Shown: positions 26,466-37,523, numbered from the stretch's first letter. The stretch: 64,000 nucleotides of DNA from Chersky-840 sp035532735 (GCA_035532735.1 DATKQM010000055.1:1-64000); one strand, 5' to 3'. Program-made: numbers and translations. The notes: generated by a model not told the origin, from the sequence alone.

Positions 26466-28496
26466 CTACGCGCCGCGACGAGTGGCCGAGCGGACGGTGC
26501 GGCGATGCTCGAGGAAATCGACGAGGATGTAGTCGCCGAGGGTCTCCGGAGTGGTGAAAAAAGCCCGGCCCCGGTTGAGTTTCGTCATCTGCTCGACGAA
26601 CCCCTGGAGCGATCGGTTGGCGTCGAGCATGAAGGTGTTGATGGTGATCCCGGCGCGCGTGCACCGGACCACCTCGGTGAGCGTGACGCGCACCGTCTCG
26701 GCCGTGGGTGGGTAGTTGAAGTCCACGGTGAAGCTCCCCGCCCCGTCGGGAACGATGTGGGCGGTGGGCTCGCCGTCGGTGATCATGATGATCTGTTTGG
26801 ACCCGGCGCGATGAGCCAGCATGCGGCGGGCCAACATGAGCCCGTGTTGCATGTTCGTGCCGTAGACGAAGTCCCACGACACTTCGGGAAGATCCTGTGG
26901 CTTGATCTCGCGCGCCACCTCGGAGAAACCGACCAGTCCCAAGAAGTCGCGGGGGAACTTGGTCGAGATGAGCGTGTGCAGCGCGATGGCGACCTTCTTC
27001 GCAGCGAGGAAGTTGTCGCGCATCGGCATCGACAGCGAGAGGTCGACCATGAGGACCGTCGACGCCTGGGTCATGTGCTCGGTGCGCGAGATCTCGAAAT
27101 CGTCGGGGGCGAGGTGGACCGGGGTTCCTGCTCCTGACCGGGTCACGGCGTTGTGCATGGTGCGCTGGATGTCGAGGGTAAAGGGGTCGCCGAACTCATA
27201 GGGCTTGGTCTGGCCCTCGGGCTCATGTCCCGTGCCGACATAGGTGTTGGGGTGTCCACCGAGGCGATCCTTGGCGAGCTTCGAGAAGAGGTCGGTGAGC
27301 GCCTGCTGTCCGATGCGGCGGATGCCCAGCGCGGTGAGCTCGTAGCGTCCCTCGCGCTGCTCGATGAGACCGGCCTCCTCGAGCTGCTTGGCCAGGCGGG
27401 CCAGGGCCTCGAGGGACCGGGCCCCGTCCTCGCCCAGGTACTTCGAGACCTCGTCGAGGTCCGCCTCGGCCAGGGCTCCGGGAGAGGTCGCCGAGCGGAG
27501 GAACTGCTCGAGCTGGTCCATCTCGCCCAGACGCCGCGCCGAGGCGGCCGCCTCGGCCAGGCCCATGGGATCGTTGCCGCTGTACTGGTAGCGGCGTCCC
27601 CAACCCGCCCCGGGTACGGCCTGGCGCAGGTTCTCGGCCAGGCGGTCCATCTGCCACCGGAGGTCCATGTCCTCGAAGAGCGACGCCGCGAGCGCTTGGA
27701 GCTGGGCGCGTTGCTCGGGGGACATGGAATCGAGGGCGGCCTGGACCGCGGCCATCTGGGCCGCGAACTGCTCGAGGAGCTCGTCGAGGGTCTGGGGGTT
27801 GCCGGGGAAGAAGTCCCCGAAGGACTCCATGAAGGACTCGAAGGTGGGGTCGAGGTCCGCTCCGGCCTGGCGCTGCTCCATCATCCGGTTGAGGGAGTCG
27901 AGCATCTGGCGGACCCGTTCGAGCTGCTCGGGGTCCGGGTTCGTCATGGCCTCGGACATCTGGTCGAAGAAGCTCTTGGCGAGCTCCTCGCGGAGCTTCT
28001 CGAGGAGGTGCTCGAAGTGCTCCCGGGCGTCGGAGGAGACGAAGTCGTAGTTCTGGAGCCCGCGCACTTTCCCGGCCAGGTCGGGGGGCAGGAGGTCGAG
28101 CTCGACCGAGCGCTCGGCCACCACGTCGTCGGTGACCTCCCGACGGCGGTCGTCGCCGGATTGACGGGCGTCCTCGGCGATGGACCGGAGACCCTCGCGT
28201 TCCTCGTTGACCACGTCCTCGAGCTCCTGGGCGATCTCATGGAAGGCCCCCCCGAGATCGCCGCTCTCGAGCTCCTCCTGACGGCGCTGGCGGAGGCGCT
28301 CCATGAGCTCACGGAGCCCCTGGACCTGCTCGCCGTCGGGCCGGCGGAACCCCGAGGTGAGGAGCCGGCGCAAGGCCGCGTCGGGGTCGCCGTGATAGAG
28401 AAGGTCATCGGCGAGCTCGGAGAAGAGGGCGTCGACCTCGTCCTCGAATCCGGTCTGGGAACCGTCCCAGCGGCGGTAGTCCCAGCGTCGATTCAT
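26466..28496 (-). CDS. von Willebrand factor A domain protein, partner of MoxR ATPase
   Basis: A 676-residue cytoplasmic protein. The first 400 residues are helical and very rich in Glu, Arg and Leu. A winged-helix-like part follows (LAKQLEEAGLIEQREGRYEL). The C-terminal vWA domain (about 470-660) has the metal-site motif VDLSLSMPM (DxSxS) and ITDGEPTAHI. The start overlaps the stop of the MoxR gene by ATGA, the usual MoxR-vWA arrangement, where the pair acts like a metal-chelatase or chaperone complex. The target is unknown. Confidence 0.85.
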   Translation of the reverse strand: MNRRWDYRRWDGSQTGFEDEVDALFSELADDLLYHGDPDAALRRLLTSGFRRPDGEQVQGLRELMERLRQRRQEELESGDLGGAFHEIAQELEDVVNEEREGLRSIAEDARQSGDDRRREVTDDVVAERSVELDLLPPDLAGKVRGLQNYDFVSSDAREHFEHLLEKLREELAKSFFDQMSEAMTNPDPEQLERVRQMLDSLNRMMEQRQAGADLDPTFESFMESFGDFFPGNPQTLDELLEQFAAQMAAVQAALDSMSPEQRAQLQALAASLFEDMDLRWQMDRLAENLRQAVPGAGWGRRYQYSGNDPMGLAEAAASARRLGEMDQLEQFLRSATSPGALAEADLDEVSKYLGEDGARSLEALARLAKQLEEAGLIEQREGRYELTALGIRRIGQQALTDLFSKLAKDRLGGHPNTYVGTGHEPEGQTKPYEFGDPFTLDIQRTMHNAVTRSGAGTPVHLAPDDFEISRTEHMTQASTVLMVDLSLSMPMRDNFLAAKKVAIALHTLISTKFPRDFLGLVGFSEVAREIKPQDLPEVSWDFVYGTNMQHGLMLARRMLAHRAGSKQIIMITDGEPTAHIVPDGAGSFTVDFNYPPTAETVRVTLTEVVRCTRAGITINTFMLDANRSLQGFVEQMTKLNRGRAFFTTPETLGDYILVDFLEHRRTVRSATRRGA

Positions 28497-29929
28497 CCCC
28501 GGCCCCGGTAGGTGGCCTTGGCCCCGGCGGCCTCTTTGTTGAGGCGCTTGGTGAGGTGGAGACCTTCGAGGATGAACTCCGCCGCCGAAGCGACCGCGCC
28601 CGGGGTCTCGCCGCCCGCCAAGGCCAGCACGGGGCCCTCGAGGGCGGGGACCTGAGCCAGGACCTCGGCGTAGGCCGAGGCGGGGAGGTCGTCACCGGCG
28701 TGGACCACCCGGGCCTCGTCGAAGGCGTTCACGATCGGCCCGAGCTGCTCGGTGGGACACCGGCGGCGAAAGACACTGAGCACCGAGGCCGACAGCAATC
28801 CCTGGAGGATCCGCTCCTCGCGGCCCTCCTCGAGCGCTTCGATCTCGATCTTTCCCTGGGTCGAGGCGATGAGCGAGGCCAGGTCGGAGATCCGGGGCAC
28901 GGCGTCGGGCTCGCCCAGGCGCAGGGACCGTCGGACGGCGTTGGCGGCCAGGGTCTCGTAGTTCGAGATGCTGAGCCGGACCGAGACGCCCGAGCGCTGG
29001 TTCACATGGGGGCTCTGGCGGGCCAGCTGGGACAATTCGGCGACGATCTCGGCCATGAAGTCGGGGATCTCGACCCGGGGGCCGCCCGGTGCGGAAATGG
29101 GAGGCCTGGCCTCTTGGTGGACGATGGCGAGCTCGGTCTCGGTGTCCTCGGGGTAGTGGGTACGGATCTGGGCGCCGAACCGGTCCTTGAGGGGCGTGAT
29201 GATGCGGCCCCGGTTCGTGTAGTCCTCGGGGTTGGCCGTGGCGACGAGGACCACGTCGAGGGGGAGCCGGACCGTGAAGCCCCGGATCTGGACGTCGCGC
29301 TCCTCCAGGACGTTCAACAGGCCCACCTGGATCCGCTCGGCGAGGTCGGGGAGCTCGTTGATGGCGAAGATCCCCCGGTTCGACCTGGGCACGAGGCCGT
29401 AGTGGAGGGTCAACTCGTCAGAGAGGTAGCGGCCCTCGGCGATCTTGATGGGGTCGACCTCACCGATGAGGTCCGCGATCGAGGTGTCGGGGGTGGCGAG
29501 CTTCTCGGAGAAGCGCAGGTCACGATGGACCCACGACAGCGGGGTGGCGTCACCCTTCTCGGCCACGAGGTCGCGGGCGTGGCGCGACACCGGGAAGTAG
29601 GGGTCGTCTCGGATCTCGGACCCCGCCACCACCGGCAGCCACTCGTCGAGGAGGGTCGTGAGCGACCGGACCAGCCTGGTCTTGGCCTGGCCCCGCTCGC
29701 CCAGGAGGATGATGTCGTGCCCGGCCAGGAGGGCGTTCTCGAGCTGGGGCAACACGGTCTCGTCGAACCCGAGGACCCCGTCCACGAGGGCGTGGCCTCC
29801 GGCGATGCGGGCCGCGGCGTTGCGGCGGAGCTCTTCGTGGACCGGCGTGGACTCCCACCCCGACGCCCGGAGCTCGCCGAGCGTGGAGGGAAGGTCGGAC
29901 GGGGGCTCGGGAGGGAGGGTCGCGCTCAT
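28493..29929 (-). CDS. MoxR-type AAA+ ATPase (magnesium-chelatase ChlI-like)
   Basis: A 478-residue AAA+ ATPase. Walker A is LLGERGQAKTRLVRSL near residue 80. The Walker B region is GIFAINELPDLAERIQV, sensor 1 is VLVATANPEDYTNRGRI and an arginine-rich part is LKDRFGAQIRTHYP. ATG 29929 is chosen (MSATLPPEP); the frame is open to 30004 without a better site. The gene is cotranscribed with the overlapping vWA gene, so the two probably form one ATP-driven complex that remodels or inserts cofactor into an unknown protein. Confidence 0.85.
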   Translation of the reverse strand: MSATLPPEPPSDLPSTLGELRASGWESTPVHEELRRNAAARIAGGHALVDGVLGFDETVLPQLENALLAGHDIILLGERGQAKTRLVRSLTTLLDEWLPVVAGSEIRDDPYFPVSRHARDLVAEKGDATPLSWVHRDLRFSEKLATPDTSIADLIGEVDPIKIAEGRYLSDELTLHYGLVPRSNRGIFAINELPDLAERIQVGLLNVLEERDVQIRGFTVRLPLDVVLVATANPEDYTNRGRIITPLKDRFGAQIRTHYPEDTETELAIVHQEARPPISAPGGPRVEIPDFMAEIVAELSQLARQSPHVNQRSGVSVRLSISNYETLAANAVRRSLRLGEPDAVPRISDLASLIASTQGKIEIEALEEGREERILQGLLSASVLSVFRRRCPTEQLGPIVNAFDEARVVHAGDDLPASAYAEVLAQVPALEGPVLALAGGETPGAVASAAEFILEGLHLTKRLNKEAAGAKATYRGRG

Positions 29930-30160
29930 GGCGCCGAGCCTAGGCGTGCGCGCCGGGGCGTTCGACAGCGCCCTCCTTCGCACTGGTGATGGGAATGTGA
30001 ACATTGGATTGCGCTGACCCGGTCCGGCGGGAAAGATGATGAGCCGTCAGAGTCCGGTCGCGCGGCGGTGTCCGAAAGGACGACGTCGAGGGGTCGGGCC
30101 GGTGCGGAGTGTCAGGGGTGGCCGCGCGCGCCGAGGGATCTAGAGGAGGACGACGAGCGC

Positions 30161-30988
30161 GTGAGTACGACACTCCAGGACCTCAAGCCTGTCCCTGTCG
30201 AGCTGGGTGGGGTGCGGGGAGGGCCCGACGTCCGGACCCTGCGCCGCGACGGGTGGTGGCGGAGCCCCGCCGCCACCGTGGCTTTTCTGACCGTCGTCAT
30301 CGTGTACCTCACCTGGGCGGTGTTCCAGAACTCGCACTACTACGTGGGAGCCGCCGCTCACCGTGACCTCATCTCCCCGCTGTACTCCCCGTGCCTCACC
30401 GGGAGCTGCGTGCCCGGGGCGGGCGGGGGCTTCGCGCTCAACTGGTGGAAGATCTCACCGGGCCTGCTGGCGCTCCTCATTCCCCTGGGGTTCCGGACGA
30501 CGTGTTACTACTACCGCAAGGCCTACTACCGCGGCTTCTGGCAGTCGCCCCCGGCCTGCGGGGTGGCCGACGGCCACGGTCGCTACACCGGCGAGACGCG
30601 CTTCCCGCTCATCTTGCAGAACCTGCACCGGTACTTCTTCGTCCTCGCCCTTGTGTTGAACGTGATCCTCACCATCGACGCCGTGACGTCTTTCCGGCTC
30701 CCCGGTGAAGGGGGGATCGGGGTGAGCGTGGGCACGCTGGTCCTCGTGGCCAACGCCACCTTGTTGTGGCTCTATACGGCGTCGTGCCACGCCTGCCGCC
30801 ACTTGTGCGGCGGTCAGGTCAACGAGTTCTCGAAGCACCCCATCCGATACCGGCTGTGGAAGCTCGCCACCCCGCTCAACGCCCGGCACATGCAGATCGC
30901 GTGGGCGAGCCTGGCCATGGTGGCGGTCGCGGACCTCTACGTGCGGCTCGTGGCGAGCGGCGTGTTCTCCGACCCCAAGATCTTCTGA
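30161..30988 (+). CDS. sdhC: Succinate dehydrogenase membrane (cytochrome b) subunit
   Basis: A 275-residue membrane protein with five predicted spans, for example TVAFLTVVIVYLTWAVF, SPGLLALLIPLGF and RYFFVLALVLNVILTI. Potential haem-ligand His occur in NSHYYVG, LHRYFF, CHACRHLCGG and ARHMQIAW. It resembles the single, fused anchor subunit of actinobacterial Sdh1-type enzymes; no separate sdhD is present. GTG 30161 has AGAGGAGGA about 11 nt upstream. Followed 8 nt later by the flavoprotein gene, it starts the operon that passes electrons from succinate to quinone. Confidence 0.85.
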   Translation: MSTTLQDLKPVPVELGGVRGGPDVRTLRRDGWWRSPAATVAFLTVVIVYLTWAVFQNSHYYVGAAAHRDLISPLYSPCLTGSCVPGAGGGFALNWWKISPGLLALLIPLGFRTTCYYYRKAYYRGFWQSPPACGVADGHGRYTGETRFPLILQNLHRYFFVLALVLNVILTIDAVTSFRLPGEGGIGVSVGTLVLVANATLLWLYTASCHACRHLCGGQVNEFSKHPIRYRLWKLATPLNARHMQIAWASLAMVAVADLYVRLVASGVFSDPKIF

Positions 30989-30996
30989 GCCGTCAC

Positions 30997-32814
30997 GTGG
31001 CCGACACCAGCAACGATCTCGAGACCCACGACTACGACGTCGTCGTCATCGGCGCCGGCGGGGCGGGGCTGCGCGCCGCGATCGAAGCCCGAGAGCTCGG
31101 GCAGCGGACCGCGCTCGTATGCAAGTCGCTGCTGGGCAAGGCCCACACCGTCATGGCCGAGGGCGGCGCCGCCGCGGCCATGGGGAACGTCTGGCCCGAG
31201 GACAACTGGAAGGTCCACTTCCGCGACACCATGCGGGGCGGGAAGATGCTCAACAACTGGCGGATGGCCCAGTTGCACGCCCAGGAGTCGCCCGACCGGA
31301 TCTACGAGCTCGAGCGGTGGGGAGCGCTGTTCGACCGGACCAAGGACGGGCGGATCCTCCAGCGCGACTTCGGTGGCCATCGCTACGCGCGCCTCGCGCA
31401 CGTTGGTGACCGGACCGGCCTGGAGCTGATCCGGACCCTGCAACAGCGGGCCATCACGCTCGACATCGACGTGTTCATGGAGTGCAAGATCCTCCGGCTG
31501 CTCAAAGACGGCGAAGGAACGGTGAGCACCGCCGTCGGCTACTGGCGGCCCACCGGGGAGATGGTGAGCTTCACGGCCCGGGCCTTCGTGCTCGCCACCG
31601 GCAGCATCGGCAAGTCGTGGCTGTATACCTCGAACTCGTGGGAGTCCACCGGCGACGGCCACGCCATGGCGGCCTGGGCGGGCGCGGACATGATCGACAT
31701 GGAGTGCGTCCAGTTCCATCCCACGGGCATGGTGTGGCCGCTGTCGGTGCGGGGGATCCTCGTGACCGAAGGCGTGCGGGGCGACGGGGGGGTCCTGCGC
31801 AACACCGAAGGTCGGCGGTTCATGTTCGACTACATCCCCCCGATGTTCGCGGCCGAGACCGCCGATACCGAGGAAGAGGGGGACCGGTGGTACGACGACC
31901 ACATCAACAACCGCCGGCCACCTGAGCTCCTGCCGCGCGACGAGGTGGCCCGGTCGATCAACTCCGAGGTGAAAGCGGGCCGGGGTGGGCCCCATGGTGG
32001 GGTGTTCCTCGACATCGCCACCCGGCGCAGCGCCGATGAGATCCGGCGGCGGTTGCCGTCGATGTACCACCAGTTCAAAGAGCTCGCCGGTGTCGACATC
32101 ACCGCGCAGCCCATGGAAGTGGGCCCGACGTGTCACTACATGATGGGCGGTGTGCGGGTCGACGCCGAGACCGAGCAGACGACGGTGCCGGGCCTCTTCG
32201 CGGCGGGCGAGGTGGCCGGGGGCATGCACGGTGCCAACCGGCTGGGGGGGAACTCGCTCTCGGACCTCCTCGTGTTCGGCCGTCGGGCCGGGATGGCCGC
32301 CGCGCAGTTCGCCCAGAGCCGGACCGGGGCCCCCGCCGTAGACGCGGCCGAGGTCGCCGCTGTCGTCGCCGAGGCCGAGGCTCCCTTCGGGCGCGACGGG
32401 GGGGAGAGCCCCTATGACCTTCAGAGCGCCATCCAGCAGATGATGCAGGAGCTCGTGGGCATCATCCGGACCGAGAGCGAGCTGGTCCGAGCACTCGACG
32501 AGCTCGACTCCTTGCGCGAACGGACGCAGAAGATGTCGGTGTCGGGCGGCCGGGCATACAACCCCGGGTGGAACCTCGCCACCGATCTCCCCTCCATGCT
32601 CACCACGTCGCGATTGGTCACCAAGGGTGCCCTCGAGCGACGAGAGAGCAGAGGGGGCCACACCCGCGAGGACTTTCCGAAGCCCGACCCCGAGCTCGGC
32701 AAGGTCAACCTCGTCCAGCGGATCGACGCCGAGGGCCACTACACACTCGAGCCCGAGCCGCTGCTCGAGATGCCGGCCGAGCTCAAGGAGCTCTTCGAGG
32801 AGGAGCCGCATTGA
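30997..32814 (+). CDS. sdhA: Succinate dehydrogenase flavoprotein subunit
   Basis: 605 residues carrying covalent FAD in this family. Motifs are DVVVIGAGGAGLRAAIEARE (dinucleotide fold), KAHTVMAEGGAAAA (the FAD-linked His region), QFHPTGMVWP and RLGGNSLSDLLVFGRRAG. It catalyses succinate to fumarate on the cytoplasmic side of the membrane. GTG 30997 is placed 8 nt after sdhC; the longer frame overlaps sdhC and is rejected. The stop overlaps the sdhB start (TGATG). The sequence resembles Sdh1 of mycobacteria more than the classical SdhA. Confidence 0.93.
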   Translation: MADTSNDLETHDYDVVVIGAGGAGLRAAIEARELGQRTALVCKSLLGKAHTVMAEGGAAAAMGNVWPEDNWKVHFRDTMRGGKMLNNWRMAQLHAQESPDRIYELERWGALFDRTKDGRILQRDFGGHRYARLAHVGDRTGLELIRTLQQRAITLDIDVFMECKILRLLKDGEGTVSTAVGYWRPTGEMVSFTARAFVLATGSIGKSWLYTSNSWESTGDGHAMAAWAGADMIDMECVQFHPTGMVWPLSVRGILVTEGVRGDGGVLRNTEGRRFMFDYIPPMFAAETADTEEEGDRWYDDHINNRRPPELLPRDEVARSINSEVKAGRGGPHGGVFLDIATRRSADEIRRRLPSMYHQFKELAGVDITAQPMEVGPTCHYMMGGVRVDAETEQTTVPGLFAAGEVAGGMHGANRLGGNSLSDLLVFGRRAGMAAAQFAQSRTGAPAVDAAEVAAVVAEAEAPFGRDGGESPYDLQSAIQQMMQELVGIIRTESELVRALDELDSLRERTQKMSVSGGRAYNPGWNLATDLPSMLTTSRLVTKGALERRESRGGHTREDFPKPDPELGKVNLVQRIDAEGHYTLEPEPLLEMPAELKELFEEEPH

Positions 32815-33662
32815 TGGCCGACGTGACGATGCAGGTGTGGCGCGGCGACGAGGCCGGTGGAACGTTCACCGAGTACGTCATGCCCGCGGTGGAGGGCGAG
32901 GTCGTGCTCGACGTCATCCACCGCATTCAGGCCGGACCAGCACCGGACCTCGCCTGCCGGTGGAATTGCAAGGCCGGAAAGTGTGGCTCGTGCTCGGCCG
33001 AGATCAACGGGCTGCCCAAGCTCATGTGCATGACCCGGATGGACGTGCTGCCCGAAGGTGAGCCCGTCGTGGTGGCCCCCATGCGGACGTTCCCCATCAT
33101 CCGCGACCTCGTCACCGACGTGTCGTTCAACTACACCATGGCGCGACAGGTGCCACCTTTGAGGCCTCGGGAACCCGAAGCCGACGGCACCTACCGGATG
33201 CAGCAGATCGACATCGAGCGGGGGCAGGAATTCCGGAAGTGCATCGAATGCTTCATGTGCCAAGACGTCTGCCACGTCATCCGGGACCACGAGGACAACA
33301 AGGCCTCGTATGCGGGGCCCCGGATGTTCATCCGGTTCATGGAGCTCGAGTCCCATCCTCTGGACACCGACGACCGGCGCGAGCTCCTTCGCGAGCGGAT
33401 GGGTCTCGGCATGTGCAACATCACCAAGTGCTGCACCGAGGTGTGCCCGGAGCACATCAAGATCACCGACAACGCCATCATCCCGCTCAAAGAACGCGTC
33501 GTCGACGCCTCGTATGACCCCGTGGCGTGGCTCGGCCGCAAGATCCTGCGCCGGACCAAGCGCTCCGCCCTCGAGGCCGCTCTCGACGCTCCGGGCCAAG
33601 CCACACCCACGCACCAGGAACAGCCGACGCGCCCGGTGGCGTCGGCCACCGACCACTCCTGA
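32814..33662 (+). CDS. sdhB: Succinate dehydrogenase iron-sulfur subunit
   Basis: 282 residues with the 2Fe-2S ligands CRWNCKAGKCGSCSAEI (plus a later Cys in LMCMTR) and two further cluster motifs, CIECFMCQDVCHVIRDH and CNITKCCTEVCPEHIKI. It shuttles electrons from FAD to the membrane subunit. ATG 32814 shares its A with the sdhA stop. The second motif has CH instead of the common CP after the fourth Cys, as in actinobacterial Sdh1. The C-terminal 30 residues are Pro/Thr-rich and probably flexible. Confidence 0.93.
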   Translation: MADVTMQVWRGDEAGGTFTEYVMPAVEGEVVLDVIHRIQAGPAPDLACRWNCKAGKCGSCSAEINGLPKLMCMTRMDVLPEGEPVVVAPMRTFPIIRDLVTDVSFNYTMARQVPPLRPREPEADGTYRMQQIDIERGQEFRKCIECFMCQDVCHVIRDHEDNKASYAGPRMFIRFMELESHPLDTDDRRELLRERMGLGMCNITKCCTEVCPEHIKITDNAIIPLKERVVDASYDPVAWLGRKILRRTKRSALEAALDAPGQATPTHQEQPTRPVASATDHS

Positions 33663-33691
33663 GTGCTCCTGACAACCCGGCCGCCAGGCCC

Positions 33692-34099
33692 GTGACCCGG
33701 TTTCTCAGCCCGCCGTGGATCGCCGCGTTCAACGAAGCCCTGGTCGACGTGGTCATCGCACCCCCCGGGACCGAGGCCGGCCTGGCCGTGCGCGACGGGC
33801 GGTTCAGCATGGGCCAGATCGTGACCGGTGGCCCCGACGGGGACATCGAAGCCACGCTCCGGGTGCTCGAGGGGCGGGTGACGCTGATCGACGGGGGGGC
33901 CTCGGACGCCGCGGTCACCATCAGGCTGACCTGGACCGACGCCGTGGCCATGGCCGCCGGGGAGCTGGCCCCGGCCGACGCCATCGCGGCGGGCCGGGTC
34001 CGGGTGCGAGGAGACCTCTCGGTCCTGGCCGAGGCCCAGACCGTGCTGGCCGCGGTGCAGCCGCAGCTCCAAGAGTTGCAAGCCGGCACCGAGTACTAG
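33692..34099 (+). CDS. SCP2-like (sterol-carrier-fold) protein
   Basis: 135 residues. The central part (MGQIVTGGPDGDIEATLRVL, ADAAVT-type strands, then PADAIAAGRVRVRGDLSVLA) follows the SCP2 pattern that ends in a conserved G-x-hydrophobic-x-G-D. These small domains bind lipids or acyl-CoA; no catalytic residue is expected. GTG 33692 begins MTRFLSPPWIAAFNEA, a normal N-terminus; the frame is open far upstream inside sdhB, which is rejected. Follows sdhB by 29 bp, perhaps in the same transcript. Confidence 0.7.
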   Translation: MTRFLSPPWIAAFNEALVDVVIAPPGTEAGLAVRDGRFSMGQIVTGGPDGDIEATLRVLEGRVTLIDGGASDAAVTIRLTWTDAVAMAAGELAPADAIAAGRVRVRGDLSVLAEAQTVLAAVQPQLQELQAGTEY

Positions 34100-34134
34100 C
34101 GACAGGACAGGGATAGAGTCGGAAAGTGAGGAAA

Positions 34135-34155
34135 CGGCTTCCGAAACGGAAGCCG
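34135..34155 (+). terminator. Perfect 9-bp hairpin between the SCP2 gene and a small ORF
   Basis: CGGCTTCCG and CGGAAGCCG are separated by AAA. There is no T-run after it, so it could be a U-less terminator of the sdh/SCP2 transcript or a 5'-leader hairpin of the next small gene, whose ribosome site GGGAGG lies 5 nt beyond. Its presence argues against starting that gene at 34126. Confidence 0.5.
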
Positions 34156-34170
34156 ACGAGGGGAGGTTCC

Positions 34171-34398
34171 ATGACCGTGCCCGGCGTACTGGACGACCAG
34201 GCCCTCCGTCGCTACCGCGAGTTGCTCGACGCGGAGGACGCCGCATTCGACGAGTTGGAGCATGCCTATGAAGAGGGTGACCGAGCCCACTTCGAAGCCG
34301 ACCTCTCGGCCTGGCGTCAGTCTCTGGCACGGAAGCTCGCCTTCCTCCAGCGCATGGGGATCGACATCCCCCAACCGGCGGTTCCCGCAACCGTCTGA
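34171..34398 (+). CDS. Small hypothetical helical protein
   Basis: 75 residues, mostly acidic amphipathic helix (DDQALRRYRELLDAEDAAFD, then LEHAYEEGDRAHFEADLSAW). No recognised domain, signal or Cys. ATG 34171 has GGGGAGG immediately upstream. It stands between the SCP2 gene and convergent mdh. Coding is supported by the ribosome site and a sensible amphipathic pattern; function unknown. Confidence 0.6.
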   Translation: MTVPGVLDDQALRRYRELLDAEDAAFDELEHAYEEGDRAHFEADLSAWRQSLARKLAFLQRMGIDIPQPAVPATV

Positions 34399-34405
34399 TT
34401 TCGTT

Positions 34406-34425
34406 CGGCTGTCAGATGACAGCCG
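34406..34425. terminator. Bidirectional hairpin terminator between convergent genes
   Basis: CGGCTGTCA and its exact complement TGACAGCCG are separated by GA, right between the + strand small ORF (stop 34398) and the - strand mdh (stop 34435). Position and symmetry suit a shared terminator; flanking T/A runs are short (TTTCG before it). Confidence 0.65.
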
Positions 34426-34434
34426 TCTGAAGCT

Positions 34435-35427
34435 TCAGCCGAGCAGGTCGCGCACCGCGGCGCGCTCGGACTCGAGCTCTTCGGTCGTGACCCGGATTCG
34501 GTCGCGGGCGAAGTCACTGTGGTCGAGGCCTTCCACCACGCGCCACGTCGATCCGTCGGACCGGACGGGGAGCCCGAAGATGAGTCCCTCGGGCGCTCCG
34601 TACTCACCATGGGAGACGACGGCCAGCGACACGCAGTCGTCTTTCGCCGTCGGCTCGACGATGGAGCGCACCGAGTCGACCACGGCGTTGGCCGCGGAGG
34701 CCGCTGAGGATGCGCCGCGGGCCGCGATGATCTGCGCGCCGCGCTGCTGGACGGTGGTGATGAACTCGCCCCGGAGCCAGTCCGCGTCGTCGATCACCGC
34801 CGGCACAGCCTGGCCGTCGATCCGGGCGTTCTCGAAGTCGGGGTACTGGGTGGCGGAGTGATTGCCCCATATGGCCACGCTCGTGACCGAGGCCACCGGC
34901 ACCCCGGCCTTGTGGGCCAGGAGGCTCTGGGCGCGGTTCTGGTCGAGGCGGGTCATGGCGAAGAAGCGGTCGTCGGGGATCTCCGGCGCGTGGGCCCTGG
35001 CGATGAGGCAGTTGGTGTTGCAGGGGTTGCCGACCACGAACACCCGGACGTCAGAGGCGGCGTGGGCCGCGATGGCCTCGCCCTGAGGGCCGAAGATGCC
35101 GCCATTGATGGTGAGGAGGTCGTTGCGCTCCATCCCCGCCTTGCGGGGGATCGACCCCACGAGCAATGCCCAGGACGTGGCGTCGAAGGCGGTCTTGGCC
35201 TGCGAGGTGGGCTCGATACCGGCCAGAAGGGGAAAGGCGCAGTCGTCGAGCTCCATGACCACACCCTCGAGCGCGCCCATGGCCGGCTCGATCTCGAGCA
35301 GGCGGAGCACGACGGGCTGGTCGGGACCGAACATCTCACCCGATGCGATCCGGAACAACAGCGAGTACCCGATCTGCCCGGCGGCGCCGGTGACGGTGAC
35401 CTGGACGGGGGTTTTCGACGGTGCCAT
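34435..35427 (-). CDS. mdh: Malate dehydrogenase
   Basis: 330 residues. NAD-binding start [47 protein letters not shown] and the active-site part [14 protein letters not shown] with catalytic His follow the cytosolic-type MDH pattern. It oxidises malate to oxaloacetate in the citric-acid cycle. It lies 21 bp downstream of icd on the same strand and faces sdhCAB, so three cycle enzymes cluster here. The length and all key residues are normal. Confidence 0.95.
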   Translation of the reverse strand: MAPSKTPVQVTVTGAAGQIGYSLLFRIASGEMFGPDQPVVLRLLEIEPAMGALEGVVMELDDCAFPLLAGIEPTSQAKTAFDATSWALLVGSIPRKAGMERNDLLTINGGIFGPQGEAIAAHAASDVRVFVVGNPCNTNCLIARAHAPEIPDDRFFAMTRLDQNRAQSLLAHKAGVPVASVTSVAIWGNHSATQYPDFENARIDGQAVPAVIDDADWLRGEFITTVQQRGAQIIAARGASSAASAANAVVDSVRSIVEPTAKDDCVSLAVVSHGEYGAPEGLIFGLPVRSDGSTWRVVEGLDHSDFARDRIRVTTEELESERAAVRDLLG

Positions 35428-35448
35428 GGACGCCCAGGCTACCGAATG

Positions 35449-36645
<1,197 letters not shown>

Positions 36646-36656
36646 GACCGCCGAGC

Positions 36657-37523
36657 CTAAGCGTTGGTGGAGAGCCCCAGTGCTGCGTAGATCTCCCGGG
36701 TCGCGCTGGACCGGTTGAGGGTGTAGAAGTGCAGCCCCGGGGCGCCGGCCTCGAGCAGCTTCTCGCACAGCTCGGTGGCCATGGCCACACCGGCCTGGCG
36801 CACGGCGTCGTCGCCACCTCGGGCCGACGCCTCTTCCAGCCGGTCCACGGCCCAGGCCGGGAGGGCTGCGCCCATCTGGGCCATCCGGGGCACCGAGCGC
36901 AGGGCCGTCACCGGCATGATCCCCGGCAGCACCGGCTTGTGGACTCCGCGCGCGGCGAGGTCCGCCACGAGGCCCACGTACTCCTCGGCCTCGAAGAAGA
37001 ATTGCGTGACCGCGAAGTCCGCCAGCCGGAGCTTGACGGCCAGGAGGTCGCGGTCGGACTGCACGTCGGGCGACGCCGGGTGGCCGGCGGGATGGGCGGC
37101 GACGCCGATCGAGAATCCCCCGATCTCACGGGCCAGGTTCACGAGCTCGACGGCGTGGAGGAGCTCACCGGAGCCCGCCTCGGGGTCGGTCGGGGGGTCG
37201 CCTCCCAGGGCCATGAGGTTCTCCACGCCCGCCTTGCGGAACTGGACCAGGATCTCGGCCAGCTCCAAGCGGGTGTGGGCGACACAGACAAGATGCGCCA
37301 TGGGGGTCAGGGTCGTGGTCCGGAGCATGCCCGCCACCAGGTCATGGGTGCGCTGGCGGGACTCCCGACCACCTCGGTAGGTGACCGAGACGAACGACGG
37401 CGCCAGTGGCTCGAGCTCGCGCAGGGTCCGGACCAGGGTGACCTGCTCGGCATCGTTCTTGGGTGGGAAGAACTCGAAGGAGTAGGTGGCACCCCCTGCG
37501 AGCATCTCCGAGATCAAGGCCAT
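36657..37523 (-). CDS. metF: Methylenetetrahydrofolate reductase
   Basis: 288 residues of the TIM-barrel flavoenzyme that reduces methylene-THF to methyl-THF for methionine synthesis. It opens with [13 protein letters not shown] (family start with the Glu). VSVTYRGG follows, and the later part contains [22 protein letters not shown] and [13 protein letters not shown], all typical. Length is normal. It is downstream of folD, which makes its substrate, with about 90 bp between containing a short tandem repeat. Confidence 0.95.
   Translation of the reverse strand: MALISEMLAGGATYSFEFFPPKNDAEQVTLVRTLRELEPLAPSFVSVTYRGGRESRQRTHDLVAGMLRTTTLTPMAHLVCVAHTRLELAEILVQFRKAGVENLMALGGDPPTDPEAGSGELLHAVELVNLAREIGGFSIGVAAHPAGHPASPDVQSDRDLLAVKLRLADFAVTQFFFEAEEYVGLVADLAARGVHKPVLPGIMPVTALRSVPRMAQMGAALPAWAVDRLEEASARGGDDAVRQAGVAMATELCEKLLEAGAPGLHFYTLNRSSATREIYAALGLSTNA

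Noticed and set aside
27153..29989. Long plus-strand frames opposite the vWA and MoxR genes (452 and 477 codons)
   Set aside because: Repetitive Leu/Val/Gly/Glu composition mirrors the antisense of Glu/Leu-rich genes; no motif.
30937..32811. A 624-codon minus-strand frame opposite sdhA
   Set aside because: Antisense shadow of a well-supported flavoprotein gene.
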